Assembly: GCA_011620605.1 (NCBI GenBank)
Contig: WOYW01000011.1
Coordinates: 124,001-188,000 of the forward strand
DNA: 64,000 nt
Origin: Bacteroidales bacterium
GTDB lineage: Bacteria > Bacteroidota > Bacteroidia > Bacteroidales > UBA932
Direction: 5' to 3'
A model generated the notes under the pieces. That model worked only from the letters and a program-made list of their open reading frames with translations. It made no database searches and was not told the origin of the DNA. A program made the translations under genes and the position numbers. Positions 43,805 to 51,626 of the stretch are shown here, one piece after another (the first letter of the stretch is position 1; the number at the start of each line of letters is the position of its first letter).

Positions 43805-45108
43805 TGAACGTACCTTCCCCCGTTAAAAAAAGAAACGCCTGGTCGTGGATCCCCACATTGTATTTTGCCCAGGGCCTGCCTTATGTGGCTGTAATGACCA
43901 TTGCCGTGATCATGTACAAGCGGCTGGGACTTTCTAATACAGATATAGCTCTGTATACCAGTTGGTTATATTTGCCCTGGGTGATCAAGCCCCTTTGGAG
44001 CCCGTTTGTAGACCTGATCAAAACTAAAAGGATGTGGGTTGTTCTCATGCAAAGTTTCATAGCTGTAGGTTTTGCGGGAGTGGCTTTCTTCATACCTGCA
44101 ACATTCTACGTACAGGCCACACTGGCTTTTTTCTGGCTCATGGCCTTCAGTTCCGCAACCCACGACATAGCTGCCGACGGATTTTATATGCTGGCTTTAT
44201 CGCAGGGAGAGCAATCTTTCTTTGTAGGCATCAGGAATACTTTCTACCGTTTTGCCACCATCTTCGGACAGGGGATCCTGGTCATGTTTGCAGGATTGAT
44301 GGAAGAGGGCAAAATATTCCCCTCTGTTGCCGGGAACATTCCTCTGGCCTGGAGTTTGTCTTTCTACCTGTTGGCCGCTTTGTTCCTGATCCTGACCCTG
44401 TACCATAAATTTGTCCTTCCCCGGCCCGTGAGCGATGTTTCCCGCGAGAATATCACACCGGTGGGACTTTTAAAGGACTTTTTCATGACTTTCGGGTCCT
44501 TTTTCAGGAAGAAAGACCTGGGACTGGTATTCTTTTTCATCCTGACTTACCGGCTGGGAGAATCCCAATTGGTAAAGATCGCTTCTCCGTTCTTGCTGGA
44601 CACTCCCCAGGCAGGGGGCCTGGAACTGCAAACGGCAACAGTCGGTATGGTCTATGGCACCATAGGTATAATTGCCTTGCTGTTGGGCGGAATTATTGGA
44701 GGGATTGCTGTCTCACGCGGTGGTCTGAAAAAATGGATCCTTCCCATGGCACTGGCCATCAACCTGCCGGATCTGCTATACGTATTTATGGCCTCTACTA
44801 TGCCGCAGAACGTGTGGGTGGTGATCGTTTCGGTGGCTTTTGAACAACTCGGTTACGGGTTCGGTTTTACCGCCTATATGCTTTACCTGATCTATGTGGC
44901 CAACGGGGAACACAAAACATCGCATTACGCCATCGGGACCGGATTTATGGCACTGGGCATGATGTTGCCCGGGATGGTGGCCGGAGCCATACAGGAGGCT
45001 CTGGGTTACGAAAAATTCTTCTGGTTGGTCTGCCTGTGTACGTTGCCCGGGATATTTGCCTCCATTCTGGTGAGCAGGAAACTGCCCGCCGATTACGGAA
45101 AGAAATAA
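43804..45108 (+). CDS. AmpG-like muropeptide/MurNAc-sugar permease (MFS)
   Basis: This 434-residue major-facilitator protein has twelve predicted helices. The opening LYFAQGLPYVAVMTIAVIMYKRLGLSNTDIALYTSWLYLPWVIKPLW is typical of AmpG (PAT family). SATHDIAADGFY near residue 120 is the AmpG signature. It would import peptidoglycan-derived sugars or muropeptides across the inner membrane. Start ATG 43804 overlaps the SpoIID stop (TGATG); a TTG directly before it is not needed. It sits 14 bases ahead of namZ. Whether it takes free MurNAc, GlcNAc-anhMurNAc or peptides cannot be told from sequence. Confidence 0.88.
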   Translation: MNVPSPVKKRNAWSWIPTLYFAQGLPYVAVMTIAVIMYKRLGLSNTDIALYTSWLYLPWVIKPLWSPFVDLIKTKRMWVVLMQSFIAVGFAGVAFFIPATFYVQATLAFFWLMAFSSATHDIAADGFYMLALSQGEQSFFVGIRNTFYRFATIFGQGILVMFAGLMEEGKIFPSVAGNIPLAWSLSFYLLAALFLILTLYHKFVLPRPVSDVSRENITPVGLLKDFFMTFGSFFRKKDLGLVFFFILTYRLGESQLVKIASPFLLDTPQAGGLELQTATVGMVYGTIGIIALLLGGIIGGIAVSRGGLKKWILPMALAINLPDLLYVFMASTMPQNVWVVIVSVAFEQLGYGFGFTAYMLYLIYVANGEHKTSHYAIGTGFMALGMMLPGMVAGAIQEALGYEKFFWLVCLCTLPGIFASILVSRKLPADYGKK

Positions 45109-45122
45109 CTAATCCTACAGAT

Positions 45123-46370
45123 ATGAAAAAATTACTTCAGTGTTCATTGGCAATTATGCTGATGCTGCTTTCTGTTTCCTGCCGCTCTGGAGAAACGGAA
45201 TTCAAAACAGGTATAGAAGTACTTAAAGAATCGAATTTTGCCTGCCTGCAGGGGAAACGGGTAGGGCTTATTACAAATCCCACCGGTGTGGATCATTCAC
45301 TCAGATCCACCATAGATATTTTGCATGAGGCCCCGGGTGTTAACCTGGTGGCACTTTACGGTCCCGAACACGGGGTGCGCGGAGACGTTCACGCGGGGGA
45401 TCACATTGAGACGCAGAATGACCCGGTAACCGGGATTCCCGTTTTTTCCCTGTACGGGAACACCCGTAAACCAACCCCGGAGATGTTACGGAACATTGAT
45501 GTTTTGGTTTACGATATCCAGGATATCGGGTCCCGTTCCTTCACCTATATTTCCACTATGGGACTGGCCATGGAAGCCTGTGCGGAAGCCGGTATTGAAT
45601 TTGTGGTACTGGACAGGCCCAATCCCATTAGCGGACTGAAAGTGGAAGGCTGCTACGTAGAGGATGGGTGTTTCACGTTCGTAAGCCAGTACAGGATCCC
45701 TTACGTATACGGCCTGACCTGCGGGGAACTTGCCCTGTTGCTCAACGGGGAACGGATGCTGGGATCAGGCGCCCGTCCCGGGGAAAGCGCACAATGCAAA
45801 CTTCATGTAGTTCACATGGAAGGATGGACCAGGGATATGTTTTATGATCAGACCGGGATGCAATGGATCGCGTCTTCTCCGCACATTCCCCAGGCCATAA
45901 CCTCTTTCTTTTACCCGTTAAGCGGTATAGCGGGAGACCTTAATGCTGTTTCCATAGGAGTGGGTTATACGCTTCCTTTCCAGTTGTTTGCCCCGGTAGA
46001 AGGCACCATCAACCCGGAAGAATTTGCCCGGGCCATGAATGATTTGGACCTGCCCGGTCTGCATTTCAGACCCATTTATTTCCGGCCGTTCTACAGCCGG
46101 GGACAGGGAACCACACTGACGGGTGTCCAGGTGCACATTACCGATCCTGCCGTCGCACCCCTGACCGATGTGAATTTTTACGTCATCCAGGAAATGCACA
46201 AACTGGACCCGGGAATTGAATTCAACCTGGACCGGATCACCAAAGTCTGCGGCAGTCCTTTTATAACGTCTAAGTTTTCAGAACGTTACATGTTTGAAGA
46301 CATCCGCGATTACTGGTACAAGGATGTGGAAGCATTCCGCCACCTGTCTGCCCGGTACTACCTGTATTGA
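45123..46370 (+). CDS. namZ: Exo-beta-N-acetylmuramidase NamZ family (DUF1343) lipoprotein
   Basis: This 415-residue protein has a lipoprotein signal (MKKLLQCSLAIMLMLLSVSC, Cys20) and matches DUF1343 along its length. DUF1343 proteins of Bacillus (YbbC) and Tannerella were shown to be exo-muramidases that release MurNAc from the non-reducing end of glycan chains. Conserved blocks are YGPEHGVRGDVHAGD, VYDIQDIGSRSFTYISTMG, VLDRPNPISG and the SPHIPQ motif. It is anchored to a membrane and works outside the cytoplasm. With AmpG-like permease before it and kinase/uridylyltransferase after it, MurNAc salvage is the clear theme. The start at 45123 is fixed by the signal peptide. Confidence 0.9.
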   Translation: MKKLLQCSLAIMLMLLSVSCRSGETEFKTGIEVLKESNFACLQGKRVGLITNPTGVDHSLRSTIDILHEAPGVNLVALYGPEHGVRGDVHAGDHIETQNDPVTGIPVFSLYGNTRKPTPEMLRNIDVLVYDIQDIGSRSFTYISTMGLAMEACAEAGIEFVVLDRPNPISGLKVEGCYVEDGCFTFVSQYRIPYVYGLTCGELALLLNGERMLGSGARPGESAQCKLHVVHMEGWTRDMFYDQTGMQWIASSPHIPQAITSFFYPLSGIAGDLNAVSIGVGYTLPFQLFAPVEGTINPEEFARAMNDLDLPGLHFRPIYFRPFYSRGQGTTLTGVQVHITDPAVAPLTDVNFYVIQEMHKLDPGIEFNLDRITKVCGSPFITSKFSERYMFEDIRDYWYKDVEAFRHLSARYYLY

Positions 46371-46381
46371 TAAACCTGTGT

Positions 46382-47512
46382 ATGAAAAGGTCCCTGTACT
46401 TTTTGCTCTTTTTTTTTCTGGTATTTTCCTGCGAAAAAAAAACAGATCCTCCCGGTCCGGAACCTGGAGATGAAGAAGTCTTTGTCCCGGCCGAACGTAT
46501 TGAAGGCCGCGTTGCCTTGTCTTACGTAACCTATTACAGCAGCGGGATCCCCGATCCGTCGCTTTTGACTCACATTTGTTATGCATTTGCCGAGTTGTAC
46601 GTGGTCAACGGGCAATACCGTGCTTTTCGCCTGCAGGGGGAAGAATCCTGGTTTGCAGATATAGCGGCCCTGAAAAGAACGTATCCCGGCCTGAAGGTCC
46701 TGATCTCTTTCACTCACACCGTCTCCAACAAGGATAACGTGCAGGGAGGCGGTTTTTCCGCCATGAGCAGCACAGAAGAAAGCAGAAAGGCATTTGCGCA
46801 GGATTGTCTGGAGTTTCTGCAGAAGTGGGGAATCGACGGCGTGGACATCGGCTGGGAATTCCCCGGCATCTCCTGGAGCGGACACGCCTGCGACCCCCTG
46901 GCCGACACACAAAACCACGTGCTTTTGATGCGGCAGCTGCGCGAAACACTCGGCAAGGATTACCTGATCACCTTTCCGGGTTACGTGATGGATGTGAAAC
47001 ACAAAAACGGGGAAAGCCGGTACATAGATCTGCGCGCCGTTGAACCGTACGTGGATTTTGTGAACGTAATGACGTACGATATGGATGCGGCGCCGCACCA
47101 CCACTCGGCCCTGAATGATCCGCGCGCCTACTGGGATTGCACACGTACGCTGAATGCCTATAAGGCTGCCGGTTTTCCGGTCTCAAAAATGGTTCTTGGA
47201 ATCCCTTTTTACGGCCGGATATCCTTTTCTTCAAGCCCCTCGGCCCTGACATACCGCCAGATAAATAACCTGGATCCGTCTCTGTACAATAAAGACAACT
47301 GGGACCCGACGGCTTCCGTTCCATACGTGACAAGGATCAGTAACGGGGCATTTTATTGCGGGTATGACAACGCGGCAAGCATTGCCGTCAAGGGATCCTG
47401 GTTGCTGTCACAGGGCATGAAAGGGATGATGTGCTGGATGTACCACGGCGACGATGCCGGCGGTTCGCTCCGGAAGGCCATGTGGAATGCCGTCATGCAG
47501 CCTGCCTCATAG
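46382..47512 (+). CDS. GH18-family lipoprotein with altered catalytic motif
   Basis: This 376-residue protein has a lipobox (LVFSCEKK, Cys near 17), a Pro-rich linker (DPPGPEPG) and a GH18 TIM-barrel. The catalytic sequence DGxDxDxE reads DGVDIGWE: Asp152 and Asp155 and the acid Glu159 are present, but the second-to-last Asp is Gly157 (codon GGC, 46850-46852). That Asp normally positions the substrate acetamido group. The YDMD near residue 225 and a late Trp (MCWMYHGDD) are kept. It may be an active variant, perhaps on peptidoglycan or N-glycan-like chains, or a binding protein. The start at MKR (46382) follows namZ by 11 bases. Confidence 0.85.
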   Translation: MKRSLYFLLFFFLVFSCEKKTDPPGPEPGDEEVFVPAERIEGRVALSYVTYYSSGIPDPSLLTHICYAFAELYVVNGQYRAFRLQGEESWFADIAALKRTYPGLKVLISFTHTVSNKDNVQGGGFSAMSSTEESRKAFAQDCLEFLQKWGIDGVDIGWEFPGISWSGHACDPLADTQNHVLLMRQLRETLGKDYLITFPGYVMDVKHKNGESRYIDLRAVEPYVDFVNVMTYDMDAAPHHHSALNDPRAYWDCTRTLNAYKAAGFPVSKMVLGIPFYGRISFSSSPSALTYRQINNLDPSLYNKDNWDPTASVPYVTRISNGAFYCGYDNAASIAVKGSWLLSQGMKGMMCWMYHGDDAGGSLRKAMWNAVMQPAS

Positions 47513-47534
47513 AGGTGTTGTCAAACTTTTTCCG

Positions 47535-47542
47535 TAATTTTG
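47535..47542 (+). promoter_or_regulatory. -7 promoter element just upstream of amgK-rapZ fusion gene
   Basis: TAATTTTG matches TAnnTTTG and ends only 4 bases before the ATG at 47547. Transcription would begin at or next to the start codon. It allows the cytoplasmic salvage genes to be expressed separately from the exported ones. Confidence 0.5.
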
Positions 47543-47546
47543 TCTT

Positions 47547-48962
47547 ATGAAACAACTTGAATCTCTGTTTAAAACCTATACTGGTTTTGCTGCCAGGTCC
47601 GTAACCGAATTGCCTTCATCGGGCAGCAACCGGCGTTATTTCAGAATGGAAGGGGGAAAGAGGACCCTTATTGGCACTATAGGGACGTGTAAGGAAGAAA
47701 ACAAGGCCTTCATAGCCATAGCGGAGCATTTTTACCAACAGGGACTGCCCGTTCCCCGTGTCTATTGTCACAGCCGCGATTATTCCTGTTACCTGCAACA
47801 GGACCTGGGAGACGTAACCCTGTACAATTCCGTGGAAAACGGAAGGGAAGGCGGGAATTACAATGCCCGTGAAAAGGAGTTGTTGTTCAAAGTCATTGAA
47901 GCTTTGCCATCATTGCAGTTCAGGGGAGCAGAGGGGTTGGACTTCGGGGTTTGTTACCCGCAACCCGAATTTGATGAACGGATGATCTCCTTTGATCTTA
48001 ATTATTTCAAATACTGCTTTTTAAAAGCCACAGGCCTTGAATTCAGTGAAGTGAGACTGGAAGATGATTTCAGGGAAATGTCCCGGGTATTGTTACGCAA
48101 TCCTTCCGAGACATTTTTATACCGGGATTTCCAGGCAAGGAATGTGATGTTGGTAGAAGGTGCTCCATATTTTATTGATTTTCAAGGAGGAAGAAAAGGT
48201 CCGATCTATTACGACGTGGCTTCTTTTATCTGGCAGGCCAAGGCCAATTATTCGGAAGAACTGAAAGAAGCTATGGTCAACAGGTACCTGCAGGCTCTCA
48301 GGCAGTATTTCCCGGTAGACGAAAAGTATTTCAACAAACAATTGCGTCATTTTGTGCTTTTCAGAACCCTGCAGGTTTTGGGCGCCTACGGGTTCCGGGG
48401 CTATTTTGAGAAAAAACCCCATTTTCTGCAGAGCGTACCTTATGCCATTGATAACCTGCGGAAATTGTTGAAAGAACCTTTTACCGAGTATCCTTATCTC
48501 TCGGCCCTGCTGGAAGAGTTGACACAAATGCGTCAATATTCGGAAATGGATGTGGAACGTAAGCTCCAGGTTACCGTATGCAGTTTTGCCTACAAAAAGG
48601 GTATTCCCAACGATAAGAGCGGTAACGGCGGCGGGTACGTATTTGACTGCCGCGGATTGGAAAACCCGGGAAAATTTGAGCATTACCGCCATTTTACAGG
48701 TGAAGATCCACAGGTGATCCGTTTTATGGAAGAAGACGGAGGGGTGCAGGGATTTCTGGATCATGCCTATTCCCTTATGGATACCCATGTTCAGCGATAC
48801 ATTGAAAGAAAATTCACTCATCTGATGTGCTGCTTTGGATGTACCGGGGGGCAGCACCGTTCCGTTTACTGTGCCCGTCATATGGCCGAATACCTGGCCA
48901 AGAAGTATGACGTTATGGTACGACTGTACCACCGTGAGTTGGAATTAGAAACAGATCTTTAA
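47547..48962 (+). CDS. AmgK-like sugar kinase fused to RapZ C-terminal domain
   Basis: This 471-residue protein joins two domains. Residues about 1-330 are an aminoglycoside-phosphotransferase-type kinase resembling AmgK, the anomeric MurNAc/GlcNAc kinase: YRDFQARN with catalytic Asp194 and Asn199, and IDFQGG with metal-binding Asp211. Residues about 345-471 match the RapZ C-terminal domain, with the GCTGGQHRSVY block near 428. In Escherichia coli this domain binds glucosamine-6-phosphate and the small RNA GlmZ. The RapZ P-loop kinase half is absent. The gene is followed 11 bases later by murU. It should make MurNAc-1-phosphate; the RapZ part may sense amino-sugar phosphates or RNA. The latter is inference. 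Confidence 0.85.
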   Translation: MKQLESLFKTYTGFAARSVTELPSSGSNRRYFRMEGGKRTLIGTIGTCKEENKAFIAIAEHFYQQGLPVPRVYCHSRDYSCYLQQDLGDVTLYNSVENGREGGNYNAREKELLFKVIEALPSLQFRGAEGLDFGVCYPQPEFDERMISFDLNYFKYCFLKATGLEFSEVRLEDDFREMSRVLLRNPSETFLYRDFQARNVMLVEGAPYFIDFQGGRKGPIYYDVASFIWQAKANYSEELKEAMVNRYLQALRQYFPVDEKYFNKQLRHFVLFRTLQVLGAYGFRGYFEKKPHFLQSVPYAIDNLRKLLKEPFTEYPYLSALLEELTQMRQYSEMDVERKLQVTVCSFAYKKGIPNDKSGNGGGYVFDCRGLENPGKFEHYRHFTGEDPQVIRFMEEDGGVQGFLDHAYSLMDTHVQRYIERKFTHLMCCFGCTGGQHRSVYCARHMAEYLAKKYDVMVRLYHRELELETDL

Positions 48963-48973
48963 AAATACGGCTT

Positions 48974-49717
48974 ATGCAGGCCATGATCCTTGCTGCGGGT
49001 CTGGGTACCCGTTTGCAGCCCATAACAAATACCATACCTAAAGCCCTTGTGCCCCTGCCGACCGAAGGGGGCGGTAAAAAACCCATTCTTGAGATCCAGC
49101 TGGAAAAAATGAGGCAATACGGCTTTTCAAGGGTCGTGGTTAATGTACATCATTTTGCCGGGCAGGTAAAAGCGTTTATTAGCGATTACCTGGAAAGCAA
49201 CGACTTTCCCCTGCGCATCTGCATTTCCGATGAAAGTGACCGTTTACTGGATACCGGCGGGGCTATCCGTAAAGCGCGGTCTTTATTCAATCCCGGTGAG
49301 CCTGTGTTGATACACAATGTGGATATATTATCCGATCTGGATCTAGCCTGTTTTTTCAGAAAGCATGATCCTGATCTACACCTGGCTACTTTACCGGTGA
49401 GCGTAAGGGATACTTCCCGGCAATTACTCTTTGACCGGCAGTGGGACCTGGCGGGGTGGATCAACCGGGCTGACGGCCGTACAAAATGGGTTGAAGGCCA
49501 TTCTTCTGCAGAAGATCATAATGAGAGGGCTTTTACCGGCATTCATATGGTTTCTCCACGTATCCTCCAATTGATGGATCAGTGGCCTGATGTTTTTTCC
49601 GTGATAGATCTCTATTTATGGGCTGCCTCTAAAGGGGTGGTTCGCGGAGTTGACATTCCGGGATTGCGGATCAGAGATATTGGGAAACCCGAATCTTTGC
49701 GAAATACAGTTTTATGA
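48974..49717 (+). CDS. murU: N-acetylmuramate-1-phosphate uridylyltransferase
   Basis: This 247-residue nucleotidyltransferase has the signature ILAAGLGTRLQPITNTIPKAL at the N-terminus, where GLGTR contacts the nucleotide and Lys binds phosphate. NVDILSD near residue 115 provides the Mg-binding Asp. It resembles MurU, which forms UDP-MurNAc from MurNAc-1-phosphate and bypasses de novo synthesis (the fosfomycin-sensitive route). Immediate linkage to an AmgK-like kinase supports MurU over a mannose or glucose enzyme. There is no C-terminal acetyltransferase, unlike GlmU. Its stop overlaps the next gene start by 4 bases. Confidence 0.86.
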   Translation: MQAMILAAGLGTRLQPITNTIPKALVPLPTEGGGKKPILEIQLEKMRQYGFSRVVVNVHHFAGQVKAFISDYLESNDFPLRICISDESDRLLDTGGAIRKARSLFNPGEPVLIHNVDILSDLDLACFFRKHDPDLHLATLPVSVRDTSRQLLFDRQWDLAGWINRADGRTKWVEGHSSAEDHNERAFTGIHMVSPRILQLMDQWPDVFSVIDLYLWAASKGVVRGVDIPGLRIRDIGKPESLRNTVL

Positions 49718-50895
49718 AATACAACTTTGACACAATTATTGACAGATCGGGAACCGATGCGGTTAAGCTGGGAAAACTGAAAGCACTTTTTGGCAGGGAA
49801 GATCTCATTCCGTTGTGGGTAGCCGATATGGATTTTGAAACACCGGATTTTATTCGTAAAGCACTGGAGAACAGACTAAAACATCCTATTTACGGGTATA
49901 CTGTGCCTCCAGCTGACTTTTGGCGATCCATAACAGACTGGCTCAAATACCTTCATGGATGGGACGTAGAGAGGGAATGGCTTACGTTTATTCCGGGTAT
50001 TGTCAAGGGAATAGGCCTGGCTATGCATCATTTTACGGGAAAAGGAGATTCTGTCATCATTCAACCTCCCGTTTATCACCCGTTCCGGATGGTTACCGAA
50101 CGGAATGGCAGGGTCGTGGTGAATAATCAGCTGTATTGGGACGGAACACGTTACAATATGGATTTCGATCAATTGGAAGACATCCTGAAACGAAGGAGAT
50201 GTCCCATGTTGGTTTTATCCAATCCGCATAATCCCGGTGGCACTGTTTGGGACAGGGAAACTTTAACAACACTGGCCGGGTTGTGCTATAAATACCATGT
50301 TACCGTTATATCGGATGAGATCCATGCAGACATGGCGCTATTCGGGAACAAACATATTCCTTTCACTAGCGTATCCCAGGAAGCTGAACAGGTAGGTATC
50401 GTATACAACGCACCCTCAAAGACGTTTAATATGGCCGGACTTGTAAGCTCTTATGCCGTCATTCCCAATTCACAACTGCGTAAAGGGTTTTACGATTTTT
50501 TGCACGCCAATGAACTGAACGAAGCCCCTTTTGTTGCCACCGTGGCCACTCAGGCTGCTTATACAGAGGGATATCAATGGAGGGAACAGATGCTGGAGTA
50601 TGTAGAAAACAATATCAATTATGTCATTGGTGAAATTCCCCGCCTGATACCAGGTATAAAAGCATCCGCACCACAGGCTTCATTCCTGGTGTGGCTCGAC
50701 TGCAGGGCGTTGAATGATGTCGGGATCCGCGATATTCCGGGATTTTTTACCAATGCCGGGTTGGCTCTTAACAACGGTGCCATGTTTGGTCCGGGAGGTG
50801 AAGGATTCATGAGACTGAACGTAGCTTGTCCGCGGTCCGTTCTGGAGAAGGCTGTGGATCAATTGTACAGTCACTACAGACGTGTTACTTCCTGA
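49714..50895 (+). CDS. PLP-dependent aminotransferase/C-S lyase, PatB/MalY family
   Basis: This 393-residue fold-type I PLP enzyme opens with FDTIIDRSGTDAVKLGKLKALFG and the LWVADMDFETPDFI motif of MalY/PatB cystathionine beta-lyase-like proteins. The PLP lysine is in APSKTFNMAG near residue 236. Family members cleave cystathionine or cysteine conjugates, or act as aminotransferases, so the reaction is not fixed. It is coupled to murU by ATGA overlap. The metabolic link to sugar salvage is unclear and could simply be shared transcription. The 3' end overlaps the convergent SDR gene by 11 bases. Confidence 0.88.
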   Translation: MKYNFDTIIDRSGTDAVKLGKLKALFGREDLIPLWVADMDFETPDFIRKALENRLKHPIYGYTVPPADFWRSITDWLKYLHGWDVEREWLTFIPGIVKGIGLAMHHFTGKGDSVIIQPPVYHPFRMVTERNGRVVVNNQLYWDGTRYNMDFDQLEDILKRRRCPMLVLSNPHNPGGTVWDRETLTTLAGLCYKYHVTVISDEIHADMALFGNKHIPFTSVSQEAEQVGIVYNAPSKTFNMAGLVSSYAVIPNSQLRKGFYDFLHANELNEAPFVATVATQAAYTEGYQWREQMLEYVENNINYVIGEIPRLIPGIKASAPQASFLVWLDCRALNDVGIRDIPGFFTNAGLALNNGAMFGPGGEGFMRLNVACPRSVLEKAVDQLYSHYRRVTS

Positions 50896-51619
50896 CCATT
50901 TTATCCAGGTTGATCTTTTCCCATAATCTTTCCGGGATCATTTTCCAGACAAAAATCAATATTCGGTAACGCCAGTCAATGACCATGTGCCTTTTGCCTT
51001 TGAGCAGACCCCGGACGATCTTTTCTGCAACATAAGGTACTTCCATGCACATGGGATACTTATGGTGTAAAAAATCCGTTTTTACAAATCCGGGCCGGAT
51101 GTCTGTTATGCGAATATTGTATTTATGGTTTTCTGATAATTGTGCCAATGCAGTAAGGTATGTCATCTGAAAACGTTTGGAAGAGGAGTAGGCGGCATTT
51201 ATACCCATTCCTCTTGTCCCTGCGACAGAACTTATTGCGGCGATGTGCCCGTGTTTCTGATCCCTGAAATAAAGAAATGCAAAATTGATGAGCCGGACAA
51301 ATCCCGTTATGTTTGTTGTCACAGTAATCATTTGCTGTTCCGGGTCCAGGTCTGGATTGATCATTCCGTATCCGGAACTGTGAAGGTAAAGGTCCATGCC
51401 TCCTGTTTTGGAGATCAATGATGCCAGGCGATCAGGGGCATCTTCCCGGGTTACATCCAGCACTTCGTATTCAAATGACTTGGGATCAGACTCTTGCATT
51501 TGTCTCAGAAGTGCTTCACGTCTGCCGGCTATTCCTACTTTCCAGCCTTTGGCTGCCAGCATCCTTGCCACCTCTTTTCCTATACCGGATGTTGCTCCGA
51601 TTATGATAGCACGTTTCAT
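50885..51619 (-). CDS. Short-chain dehydrogenase/reductase
   Basis: This 244-residue SDR has the NAD(P) motif GATSGIGKEVA at 8-18 and the catalytic Ser in AISSVAG with Tyr-x3-Lys in YSSSK. A basic Arg-rich turn (AGRREALL) suggests NADPH. The C-terminus (RYRILIFVWKMIPERLWEKIN) is hydrophobic and basic and could associate with the membrane, as in some lipid-modifying SDRs. It lies 7 bases after the Gfo/Idh gene in a DUF2461-Gfo-SDR transcript. Substrate is unknown. Confidence 0.9.
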   Translation of the reverse strand: MKRAIIIGATSGIGKEVARMLAAKGWKVGIAGRREALLRQMQESDPKSFEYEVLDVTREDAPDRLASLISKTGGMDLYLHSSGYGMINPDLDPEQQMITVTTNITGFVRLINFAFLYFRDQKHGHIAAISSVAGTRGMGINAAYSSSKRFQMTYLTALAQLSENHKYNIRITDIRPGFVKTDFLHHKYPMCMEVPYVAEKIVRGLLKGKRHMVIDWRYRILIFVWKMIPERLWEKINLDKMVRK

Positions 51620-51626
51620 ATACGAA

